Translations under genes and position numbers: made by a program
NCBI RefSeq assembly: GCF_009852415.1
Contig: NZ_WOXS01000002.1
Coordinates: 496,001-560,000, forward strand
DNA length: 64,000 nucleotides
DNA from: Streptomyces sp. Tu 3180
GTDB lineage: Bacteria > Actinomycetota > Actinomycetes > Streptomycetales > Streptomycetaceae
Direction: 5' to 3'
The notes under the pieces: model-generated
What the model saw: the letters and a program-made list of their open reading frames with translations, nothing else
Told to the model about the DNA's origin: nothing
Database searches by the model: none
Part shown: positions 49,327-59,400 of the stretch, one piece after another
Layout of the letters: each line of letters opens with the position of its first letter
Position numbering within the stretch: the stretch's first letter is position 1

Positions 49327-52140
49327 TTGTTGCTGGAGCGCGAGTCCGAACTGGCGCAGGCGACGTCGGCGCTGCGCCGCGCCGCGGAGGGGGAGGGTTC
49401 CCTCCTGGTCGTCCGGGGCCCGCTGGGGGTCGGCAGGTCGACCTTCCTGGAAGCGGTGGCGGCACGTGCGCACGGTGAGGGGTTCCTCCCCCTGCGGGCG
49501 CAGGCGGCCGCCGCCGAGGAGAACTTCGCCTTCGGAGTCGTGCGGCAGCTGGCGGACTCCGCCCTGGCGGCCGCGCCGGCCGGTGAGAGCGGACGCCGGC
49601 TGCGGGAGGCGGCGTCCGCAGCGGCGCCGCCCGTCGCCGGTTCCGTCCCCCCATGGTCCGCAGTCGCCCCTCGGCAGGCCCCCCTCCGGCTGACCGCCCT
49701 CCTGGAGTCCATGGCGTCCGAGCGGCCGGTCGTGGTGATGGTGGACGACCTCCAGTGGGCGGACACCGACTCCCTGCTGGCGCTGGCGCCGTGCCTCGCG
49801 CGCCGAAGACACGACCGCGTCCTGTTCGTCCTGACCGTCCTGCCCGGCGACGTCCGCGGCACCAGGGAACACGTCAGGGGGCTGCTGGAGTCCGCGGACC
49901 ACACGGTGGAGCTGGCCGCACTCGGCCGTGACAGCGTGCGCCTGCTGGTGGAGGGGGCCTGCGGCACACCGTCCCACGACGCGTTCGTCGACACTCTGCA
50001 GCAACGTTCCGGCGGCAATCCCCTGTGGGTGACGGCCCTGGTGGACGAGGCCCAGTACCAGGCGCTCCAGCCCACCGAGGCCGACGCGGACGCCGCGGCG
50101 GCGCTCCGCCCGGAACGGGCGCGCCGGCGTCTGGCCGCCTTCCTGCGCTCCCAGCCGGACCACGTCCGGCGCGTCGCCTACGCGCTGACCGTGCTCGACG
50201 CCGTCGCGGACCCGCACCTGGTGACCCGGCTGGCCGAGATCGACGAGCCCCGGCGAGCGGAGGCCGTCGGCGTGCTGCGCCTCGCCGGACTCGTGGCGGA
50301 GCACTCCGACTCCCTCATCCCCGGAACGCTGCTGCGGGACCTGCTCGAGGAGAGCATGCCGGCGACCGAGCGCACCGTCCTGCGCGGTGTGGCGGCCGAG
50401 TTGCTGCACCGGACCGGCCACCCGGCCGAACTGGCCGCGGAACAGCTCATGTCGGTGATCACCCTGCGCGGTCCGCAGGCAGTGGAGATCCTGCGGACCG
50501 CCGCCGACAGCGCGGTGCGCCGCGGCTCGCCCCGGGACGCCGCCCGCTACCTGCGACGCGCGCTGCTCGACACCTCCCCCACGGACCACGACCGCGGCCG
50601 GCTGCTGGTCGACCTGGCGACGGCCGAGCGCAGCTTCGCCTCGGCCGCCTCGCTGCGGCACGTCGCGGAGGCCGTACCGCTGCTGGAGTCGGTACGGGAG
50701 CGGGCCGACGCCGTGACGCGGCTGGGTCCTCTGCTGATGGACCCCGCCGCGTTCCGCATCGACGCCGTCCGGCGTGCCGTGACCGAGGAACTGGGCCGGT
50801 CCGACCCGGACGACTGGATCGAACGGGAGCTCGCCCTGCGTCTGGAGGCCCGGGAGCACGTGCTGTCGGCGCAGGATCCCGCCCATGTGAAGCGGGCCCT
50901 GCAGCGGTTCCGGTCGCTGGGCCCCTCCCCCGCCCTGCGGACCACCGGGGAACGCGAGCTGGTGACGTCCCTCATGCACATCGCGTTCGTCTCCAACTCG
51001 GCCTCCGCCGAGGAACTGACAGCGCTGTGCACCCGGCTGCTGGAGCGTGAGACGCCCGCCCCCGAGCACGTCCACAGCACCGTGCCGCTGGCCGTCAACG
51101 TCCTCGCCGGCGCCGGCCGCACGGAAGGCGCGGCCGACTGGCTGCGCGAGGCGCACCTGCTCGCCCAGCGCAGGGGCGGTGAGGTGGAGCAGGCCGTCAT
51201 CCGCGCGGAGCAGGCCCTGGTCGCGCTCGCCGACGGGCGGCTGGCGCGCGCCCGGCAGAAGGTGCTCCAGGCCGACGCCCTGGCCGGGACCGGCACCGGG
51301 GACCTGCCCACCATCTGTGCCGCGGTCCTGGCCATCGTCGCCCTCCACACCGCGGAGCCCCACCTCGCGGAACAGATCCTCACCCGGCACCGGCTGCACG
51401 CCGAGAACCAGCACCTGGCCGCGCTGCTGCACCTGGCCCGGGGCACCCTCGCGGCCGGGCGCGGCGAGACCCGCACCGCACTCGTCCACTTCCAGACGGC
51501 GGGCCGGCGCGCGGAACGCATCGGCTGGCACAACCCGGTCACGGTCCCCTGGGCGTCCTGCGCCGCCCTCATGCACCACCGTCTCGGCGAGCAGGAGGAA
51601 GCGGTGGCCTCGGCGCTCCTGGAGGTCGAACGCTCCCGTGCCTGGGGCGCCCCCGTCAGGCTGGGACGCGCCCTGGTGGCCCTGGGCAGGGTCTCCCCGG
51701 GGCGAGAGGCCGTGGCGGTGCTGGAGGAGGCCGTCGAGGTGCTGGAGAAGGGGAGCAACACACACGAACTGTGCCAGGCGCTGTACGCCCTCGGCACCCG
51801 CCGCGAAACGGACCGCAGACGGCGCGCGGCCGTGCTCGAACGGGCACACGGACTCGCCGTCGACAACGGAGACGACTCCCTGGCGGAGACGATCGCGCGG
51901 AAGAGGGACGAGCACGTGCGCAGGCCTTCCTCACGCACCGACCGGCTGACTCCCTCCGAGCGCAAAGTGGCGCACCTGGCGGCGACCGGTCTCAGCAATG
52001 CGGCGATATCAGCCAGGCTGGGCACGACCTCGCGCACGGTGGAAAAGCATCTGACGAACTCGTATCGCAAACTGGGCGTCTCCGGCCGCCCGGACCTGGC
52101 CCGGGCCCTCGAGAAACTCGGCGAAACACCGAACTCCTGA
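49327..52140 (+). CDS. LAL-family LuxR regulator 2, altered Walker A
   Basis: The protein has 937 residues from TTG 49327, chosen because AAGGAGGG stands at ideal distance and LLLERESELA is where LAL proteins usually start. The Walker A motif reads GPLGVGRSTFL, with Arg in place of the catalytic Lys. Walker B VVVMVDDLQWAD is intact. A helical repeat region follows, then the LuxR domain LTPSERKVAHLAATGLSNAAISARLG...TVEKHLTNSYRKLGV. ATP hydrolysis may be reduced or absent, so it may act mainly as a DNA-binding or partner protein of LAL 1. The frame extends upstream, so a longer N-terminus is possible. Confidence 0.83.
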   Translation: MLLERESELAQATSALRRAAEGEGSLLVVRGPLGVGRSTFLEAVAARAHGEGFLPLRAQAAAAEENFAFGVVRQLADSALAAAPAGESGRRLREAASAAAPPVAGSVPPWSAVAPRQAPLRLTALLESMASERPVVVMVDDLQWADTDSLLALAPCLARRRHDRVLFVLTVLPGDVRGTREHVRGLLESADHTVELAALGRDSVRLLVEGACGTPSHDAFVDTLQQRSGGNPLWVTALVDEAQYQALQPTEADADAAAALRPERARRRLAAFLRSQPDHVRRVAYALTVLDAVADPHLVTRLAEIDEPRRAEAVGVLRLAGLVAEHSDSLIPGTLLRDLLEESMPATERTVLRGVAAELLHRTGHPAELAAEQLMSVITLRGPQAVEILRTAADSAVRRGSPRDAARYLRRALLDTSPTDHDRGRLLVDLATAERSFASAASLRHVAEAVPLLESVRERADAVTRLGPLLMDPAAFRIDAVRRAVTEELGRSDPDDWIERELALRLEAREHVLSAQDPAHVKRALQRFRSLGPSPALRTTGERELVTSLMHIAFVSNSASAEELTALCTRLLERETPAPEHVHSTVPLAVNVLAGAGRTEGAADWLREAHLLAQRRGGEVEQAVIRAEQALVALADGRLARARQKVLQADALAGTGTGDLPTICAAVLAIVALHTAEPHLAEQILTRHRLHAENQHLAALLHLARGTLAAGRGETRTALVHFQTAGRRAERIGWHNPVTVPWASCAALMHHRLGEQEEAVASALLEVERSRAWGAPVRLGRALVALGRVSPGREAVAVLEEAVEVLEKGSNTHELCQALYALGTRRETDRRRRAAVLERAHGLAVDNGDDSLAETIARKRDEHVRRPSSRTDRLTPSERKVAHLAATGLSNAAISARLGTTSRTVEKHLTNSYRKLGVSGRPDLARALEKLGETPNS

Positions 52141-52598
52141 GGCCTACCCCCGTCTTCGCCCTCCCCCTCTCCCGTCACCGAATCGGGCAGCAAACGAACA
52201 GCCGCCGGACGCAAACGGTCACCCGGGCCGGGCCGGCCCCCGGCCGGTCTCGCCGGCCGGCCCGTCACAGACGTCACGGAGACGACGGGCAAGAGCAACC
52301 GAGGCTTAACGATCGCCTACGATCGGGCTGCTCAGAGCAGAGGTCAGCGCCTCGCGCGAGCCCCGGAAGCCTCCACCGGACCGCACCACCGAACCACCGA
52401 ACCACAGTGTTTTGGAGCCACGCAAAGGTTTGCTTGACCGGCCTGTAGGTGCATTCCTAGGCTCTTCCACGGTTGATCAAAGAAAACTCGCCGGGTCATT
52501 GACCGAGTCCCGGCGAGTTCGTACCACCTGTGATCAGGTGCGCTTCCAGGTGGTGCGCGCATCCCCCACATCTGAACACAGAAAGACGGTGCGTTGCA
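52141..52598 (+). promoter_or_regulatory. Upstream region of the PAS-LuxR gene with two inverted repeats
   Basis: This region is less GC-rich than the surroundings. AACTCGCCGGG (52485-52495) and CCCGGCGAGTT (52509-52519) are perfectly complementary with a 13-nt loop. CACCTG-N4-CAGGTG occurs at 52525-52540. Both lie within 115 bp of the GTG start at 52599, so they could be operators or an mRNA hairpin in the leader. GCTTAACGATCG (about 52305) may be part of an upstream promoter. Confidence 0.45.
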
Positions 52599-53306
52599 GT
52601 GACCACGCACACAGCCAGTGCCTCGCACAACAGGGACAGGATCCTCCCGCCGCATCACGCTGTGACTGCCAGAAACACCCAGGAGCCCCGAGCCCATACG
52701 CTGAGTGATCGACGCCTCACGGCCCAAATAGATCCCGAAATGCACATCGTGGCCGCGGAACCCAATTTCTCGCGCCAGTTCGGCCGCACCTCGGCCGACA
52801 CCTGCGGCCGCAGCCTGTACGAACTGCTCCACCCCTCCGCCCCCGCCGTGCTGAACCGTCACTTCGCCCGGCTCGCCGAGGGCCGCTCCCAGCGCTTCGC
52901 CGAGCGGATGGTCGGCCTGGGGAACGCCGGCCGGGTCTTCTCCGGCGAACTGACCGGCATCGCCGTGCAGAACACCACGGGGCGTCTGGCCGGGATCGTG
53001 GTGCAGGTACGGCCCGATGCGGAGGCGGACGGCACGGACCTGAAGGACGTGGTCGGCATCCCGCGCGAGCGGCTGCTCAGCAAGCTCGACGCACAGGTCC
53101 TGGAAGGGGTCGCCACGGGCGCCTCGACCGTGCAGCTCGCCGCCAAGCTCTATCTCAGCAGACAGGGCGTCGAGTACCACGTCGGCCTCATGCTGCGGAA
53201 GCTCAAGGCCCCCAACCGGGCCGCGCTGGTGGCCCGCGCCCACTCCATGGGCATGCTGACGGTGGGCCAGTGGCCGCCTCGCGTGCTGCCGGAGTTCATC
53301 AAGTGA
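52599..53306 (+). CDS. PAS-LuxR transcriptional regulator (PimM-like)
   Basis: The protein has 235 residues. The PAS domain is at about 45-145 (EMHIVAAEPNFSRQFGR...GRSLYELLHP) and the LuxR helix-turn-helix at about 160-225 (LLSKLDAQVLEGVATGASTVQLAAKLYLSRQGVEYHVGLMLRKL). This order and size identify the PAS-LuxR activators typical of polyene and other macrolide clusters, slightly longer at the N-terminus than PimM. GTG 52599 gives VTTHTASAS; a shorter start is possible. Operators of the matching type are found at 33047 and 41339. It is convergent with the PKS gene, separated by a strong hairpin. Confidence 0.88.
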   Translation: MTTHTASASHNRDRILPPHHAVTARNTQEPRAHTLSDRRLTAQIDPEMHIVAAEPNFSRQFGRTSADTCGRSLYELLHPSAPAVLNRHFARLAEGRSQRFAERMVGLGNAGRVFSGELTGIAVQNTTGRLAGIVVQVRPDAEADGTDLKDVVGIPRERLLSKLDAQVLEGVATGASTVQLAAKLYLSRQGVEYHVGLMLRKLKAPNRAALVARAHSMGMLTVGQWPPRVLPEFIK

Positions 53307-53383
53307 CCCCGTGACAGGTCCGGTTCCCCGCAGCGGCGCGGACCGTGACCGACCGGGCGGGGGCTGCGGCCCTCACCCCGGCG

Positions 53384-53424
53384 GACGGCGGCCGTACCAC
53401 CCCCGCTCCGGTACGGCCGCCGTC
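53384..53424. terminator. Bidirectional hairpin terminator
   Basis: A 15-bp perfect inverted repeat (53384-53398 and 53410-53424, 11-nt loop) lies between the convergent PAS-LuxR and PKS genes. Confidence 0.7.
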
Positions 53425-53467
53425 ACGCGTGCCCCGGGGTGGTCGCCGGCCGCCCCGGGTCCGGTGG

Positions 53468-56400
53468 CTACTGCTCCAGCTCGCGGCTGACGAGGTCGAA
53501 CAACTCGTCGTCGCTCGCGTCCTCCAGGAGGTCACCGAGTGAAGCACCGCCCGCGTCGACGCCGTCGGCCGAAACGCCCTCGACCTCGTCCAGCAGCGCC
53601 CTGAGCCGTGTGCCCAGCAGGGTGCGCGCCTCCTGGCCCGGGTCCGCCCGCAGGATGCGCGCGACGCCGGCCTCGAGGTCGGCCAGCACGCCCGTCATCG
53701 CCCCGCCTCCACCGGTCAGTTCGGCGTCCAGGTGACGGGCGAGGGCGGCCGGTGTGGGGTGGTCGAAGACGAGCGTCGAGGGCAGCCGCAGTCCCGTGTC
53801 CTTCGTGAGCCGGTCGCGCAGCTCGACGGCCGTGAGGGAGTCGAAGCCCATGTCGCGGAAGGCCCGGTCCGCGGGGACGTCGCCCGGGTCGGCGTACCCG
53901 AGTGCCGCGGCCGCGACCTGCCGCACATGGCGCTGGAGGGCGGCCGACCGCTCCGCTTCCGGCAGGGACATCACCCGTTCCACCAGGGCGGGACGGGCCC
54001 CGTCCCGGCCGTGCGGCCCGGGATTGTCTTCTCCCTCCGTGACGGCCGCCGCTTGCGGGAGGGCGGCCAGCAACGGGCCGGGACGGCGGCTGGTGAACGC
54101 GGGGACGAACCGCTCCCACTCCACGTCCGCGACCACCACCGCGCCGTCCCCCGCCTCCAGCGCACGCCCCAGTCCCAGCAGTGCGCGCCGGGGTTCCATC
54201 GTCCGCAGCCCGCGGCGCTCCAGCTCCACCGCACCCGCGCTCGACACCATTCCCCCGCCCGACCAGGGACCCCACGCCACCGACAGTCCCGTCTCGCCGC
54301 GCCCGCGCCGCGCCCTCACCACCGCGTCGGCGCACGCGTTCGCCGCCGCGTACGCGCCCTGCCCGCCGCTCCCCCACACACCGGCGATCGACGAGAACAC
54401 CACGAACGCCTCCAGACCCCGTCCCCGCGTCAGCTCGTCCAGGTGCACCGCTCCCAGGGCCTTGGCGCGCAGCACGTGTTCCAGGCGTTCGGGCGTCATC
54501 GCGTCGATCAGGTCGTCGTCCAGGACACCCGCCGCGTGGACGACGCCGTCGACCCGGTGGGCCGTGAGCAGGCCGGCCACCTCGGCGCGCTCGGCGACAT
54601 CGCATGCCACGACGTCGACCCGTCCCGCTCCGGCCGCGCGCAGCCGCGCCACGAGATCGGCGGCGCCGGGGGAGGCGGTTCCGCCGCGGCTCGTCAGGAC
54701 GAGTTCCCTGGTGCCGTGTTCGGCGAGCCACTGGGCCACCCGCCCGCCGAGCGCTCCGGTGCCGCCCGTGACCAGCACCCGGGCGGGAGCCGTCCAGTCG
54801 CCGGCCGGCGCGGTGCCGGCCGGCGGGGCCGGACGCAGCCGTCGCGCGTACGCCGCGGTGCCGCGCAGGGAAACCTGGTCCTCGCCGGTTCGTGCCAGGA
54901 CCGAGGCCAGGGAGCCGAGTTCCGCTCGACTCGCCCGGTGCGGCACGTCGATCAGCCCGCCCCACCGGTCGGGGTGCTCCAACGCCGCCACCCGTCCGAG
55001 GCCCCACACGGCGGCCTGTGCCGGATCCTCGGGCGCGTCCTCCGGTCCCGGACCGGCGTGCGTGACCACCCACAGCGGTGCGCTCACGCAGACGTCACCG
55101 AGCGCCTGGACCAGGGCCGCGGTGTCCACCACGGCGGCGACCACCGCGCCAGGAGCGCCGTCTCCGGCACCGGACACGGCACCTGTGAGGCAGGAGAGCA
55201 CCCCGGCCGGCACCTCCCGCGCGACGAGCGTGCCGAGCAGACGGGCCAGTCCCTCACGGTCCCGGGCCTCGCAGCGCACGCGCTCCAGCCCCGGAACGAA
55301 CTCCTCGAGCCCGTCGAGGGCGGGGTCACCGGGCGGCTGCAGCAGAAGCCAGCGCCCCGGCACCGGGCCGGCCGGTCCCACGTCCACCGGCTCCCAGCCG
55401 ACGCGGTACCGCCAGTTGTCGACCTCCTCGCGTGCGGCGTGCTCACGCCGCAGTGACATCAGTGCGGGCAGAACGGCGTCCAGGGCCTCTTCCGGCACCC
55501 CGAGGCGGCCGGCCAGATCCTGAGGCCCCTCCTGCTCGACCATCGCCCAGAAGGTCTCGTCCGTGGAGGCCGCCCGGGACGCCGACGCCTCGGGCACGCC
55601 CGGTGCGGCGGCCACGCCCGATGTGGCCGACGTATTTGACGCGGCGGCGCGCGCGTCGACAGCGGGCCAGTACCGGGTGTGCTGGAAGGCGTACGTGGGC
55701 AGGTCCACAGGGGCCTGCGTACGGACACTCGGCACCGCCGCCCAGTCGACGGCGCCGCCACTCACGTGGAAAGCGGCCAGTCCGCGCAGCAGAGCGACGC
55801 TCTCGGCCGCGTCGCGGCGCAGCAACGGCACGCAGAGGGGGGCGGCGGTGTCGCCGAGGGCGGTGCGGGTGAGGGTGGTGAGGGTGGCGTCGGGGCCGAC
55901 CTCGACGAACCGGGTGACGCCCTCCGCCGCCAGGGCGGCGACGCCGTCGGCGAACCGGACCGCCTCGCGAACGTGGCGCACCCAGTACTCGGCGGTGGTC
56001 AACTCGTCGTCCGTCGCGAGCCGGCCGGTGACGTGGGAGACGACCGGGAGGGCCGGGGCGGTGTAGGTGATGCCCTCGGCGACTTGGCGGAAGGCGTCCA
56101 GCATCGTTTCCATCAGGGGTGAGTGGAAGGCGTGCGACACGCGCAGGCGGGTGGTGCGGCGGCCCTGTGCGGCCAGCTCCGCGGCCACCTCGGACACGGC
56201 CCCTTCGTCGCCCGCGATCACCACGGCGCGGGGGCCGTTGACCGCGGCCACCGACGCCTCGCGCCCCTTGAGCAGGGGCAGCACCTCGTCCTCGGCGGCC
56301 TCCACCGCCACCATCGCCCCACCCGACGGCAGCGCCTGCATCAACCGGCCCCGCGCGCTCACCAGCGCACACGCGTCCTCCAGGGACAGCACCCCCGCCA

Positions 56401-59400
56401 CGTGCGCGGCCGCGATCTCACCGACCGAATGCCCGCCCACGAAGTCCGGGCGCACCCCCCAGGACTCCAGCAGCCGGAACAACGCCACCTCGACCGCGAA
56501 CAACGCCGGCTGCGTCCACTCCGTGCGTGCCAGACGCTCCGCGTCACCGCCGAAGACGACGTCCCTCAGCTCGCCGCCGACGTGCGCGCACACCGCGTCG
56601 AAGGCCTCCGCGAACACCGGGAACGCCGCGTACAGCTCCCGCCCCATACCGGGGCGCTGCGCCCCCTGACCCGAGAACAGGAACGCGACCTTGCCGCCGC
56701 GGTGTCTGACGCCGGAGACCGTATGTACGCCCGGTTCGCCCAGGTGGAGGGAGTGCAGCTCCCGAACGAACTCGTCCCGGTGGGCGGCGATCACCACGGC
56801 ACGGTGCTCGAACGACGACCGGGTGCTCGCGAGCGCCCCAGCGAAGTCCGCCAGACCGGGAGCGGGCAGCTCTTCCAGAGCGGCGAGGAGTCTGCCGGCC
56901 TGGGCACGCAGGGCCGCCTCACTACGGCCGCTGACGAGCCAGGGCACCACCACGCCATCATCGTCACGACTGAATTCAGTTTCCGTGGAAGGGGCTTGTT
57001 CGAGGATGACGTGGGCGTTGGTGCCGCTCAGCCCGAACGAGGACACACCCGCCCGCCGGGCACGGCCGGTGTCGGGCCACTCCCGCCGCTCGGTGACCAG
57101 TCGCACGGCGCCCGCCGACCAGTCCACCCGCGAGGACGGCGCATCCACGTGCAGCGTCGCCGGCAGCACACCGCGCCGCAGCGCCTCCACCATCTTGATC
57201 ACACCGGCCACCCCCGCCGCCGCCTGCGTGTGACCCAGGTTCGACTTCACCGACCCCAGCCACAAAGGGCGCTCCCGGTCCTGGCCGTAGGTGGCCAGCA
57301 GCGCCTGCGCCTCGATCGGATCCCCCAGCCGGGTCCCCGTCCCGTGCGCCTCCACCGCGTCCACGTCCGCCGCCGACACCCCCGCGTCCGCCAGCGCCGC
57401 GCGGATCACCCGCTGCTGCGACGGACCGTTCGGCGCCGTCAACCCGTTCGACGCACCGTCCTGGTTCACCGCCGAACCCCGCACCACCGCCAGCACCCGA
57501 CGACCGTTCGCCTGCGCATCGGACAGCCGCTCCACCAGCAGCACACCGACACCCTCACCCCACCCGGTCCCGTCCGCCCCCTCCGCGAACGCCTTGCACC
57601 GGCCGTCCCCCGCCAGACCCCCCTGACGGGCGAACTCCACGAAGGCACCCGGCGTCGACATCACCGTCACCCCGCCCGCCAGCGCCAGATCGCACTCCCC
57701 CCGCCGCAGCGACTGCACCGCCAGATGCAACGCCACCAACGACGACGAGCACGCCGTGTCCACCGTGACCGCCGGCCCCTCCAGCCCCAGCACATAGGCC
57801 AGACGACCGGACATCACACTCGCCGCGTTGCCCGTGCCCACGTACCCGCCGAAGTCACCCTCCGCCACACCCAACAAGGCCGGATAGTCCTGCCCGTTGG
57901 TCCCCGCGAACACCCCCACCCGAGCCCCGCGCAACGACCCCGGATCGACACCCGCCCGCTCCACCGCCTCCCACGACGACTCCAGCAACAACCGCTGCTG
58001 CGGATCCATCGCCACCGCCTCACGCGGCGAGATCCCGAAGAACTCCGCGTCGAACCCGGCCACGTCGTCCAGGAAACCCCCCAGCCGCACACCACCCGCA
58101 TCCGACGCACCGTCCCCCGCACGGGCGTAGCGTTCGTAGAGCGGGTCCAGGCCGGTCCAGCCGCGGTCGGCGGGGAAGTCGGTGATGCCGTCGCGTCCTT
58201 CCTCCAGCAGCGCCCACAGGCTCTCCGGAGAGTCGACACCGCCGGGGAAACGGCAGGCCATCCCGACGATCGCCACCGGCTCGTCGGTGACGGTGACCAC
58301 GGCGTGGGCGGCGGCCGTCTCCTCCGGCCGGGTCTCCTCGCGCAGCTCGCCGTGGAGGTGAGCGGCGAGGTCCTGCGGGGTCGGGTGGTCGAAGACGACC
58401 GTGGCCGGCAACGTGACACCGCAGTCCGCCGCCAGGACGTTGCGCAGTTCCACCGCGATCAGCGAGTCGACGCCGAGGTCGCGGAACGCCCGCTCCGCCT
58501 CCACCTGTTCGGCTGTGCCATGGCCGAGGACGGCCGCCGCGCACTCGCGTACCCGGTCCAGGACCAGGCGCCGGCCGGCCTCGCGGGGCAGGGAGTTGAC
58601 GCGGAAGCGCAGACCGTCCGTGGCGGCACCGGCGTCACGGACGGCGACCTGACCCGGAGCGGCCGCCGAGGCCGGACTCAGCGGTGTGAGCAATGCGCTG
58701 GGCCGGGAGGCGGTGAACGCGGGGACGAAGCGGTCCCAGTCGGCCGCGACGACCAGTCGGGTGGTGGTTCCGGCGTCGATCAGCGCTCCCAGCGCCGACA
58801 ACGCGGTCTCGGGGGCGAGCGGGGTCACCGCTCCCCGTCCGCGGCGTCGGCCGCCGGCGGCAGCGGCCATACCGTCACCCGCCCAGGGGCCCCACGCGAT
58901 GGACGTCGCGGGCAGGCCCTCGGACCTCCGCCGCTCGGCCAGCGCGTCCAGCACGGCGTTGGCGGCCGCGTACGCACCCTGTCCCGGACTGCCGACGGTT
59001 CCGGCCAGGGAGGAGAACAGGACGAACGCGGTGAGGTCGGTGCCCCGGGTCAGTTCGTCCAGCAGCAGCGCCCCCTCGGCCTTCGGCCCCATCACGCGCC
59101 GCACCCGGTCGGCGTCCGTGCTGAGGACCGTCCCGTCCTCCAGGACCCCGGCCGCGTGGAACACGGCGTCGACGGGGTGCTCCGCGAGGAGGGCGACCAG
59201 GTCCTCGCGGACGGAGACGTCCACGGCCGCGATGGTCACGCGGGCGCCCGACTGCTCCAGTTCGGCACGGAGCTCAGCGGCGCCGGGTGCCTGTTCGCCC
59301 CGGCGGCCGGCCAGGAGCAGGTGGCGGGCGCCGCGCCGGACGGCCCAGCGTGCCACCTGAGCTCCCAGGGCGCCTGTGCCGCCGGTGATGAGCACGGCGC

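Noticed and set aside
48793..51915. 1,040-codon minus-strand open frame
   Set aside because: It is antisense to the second LAL gene, with a low-complexity translation and no ribosome-binding site.
52450..52466. TTCCTAGG upstream of the PAS-LuxR gene as an autoregulatory PimM-type operator
   Set aside because: Too few positions match the 16-bp consensus.
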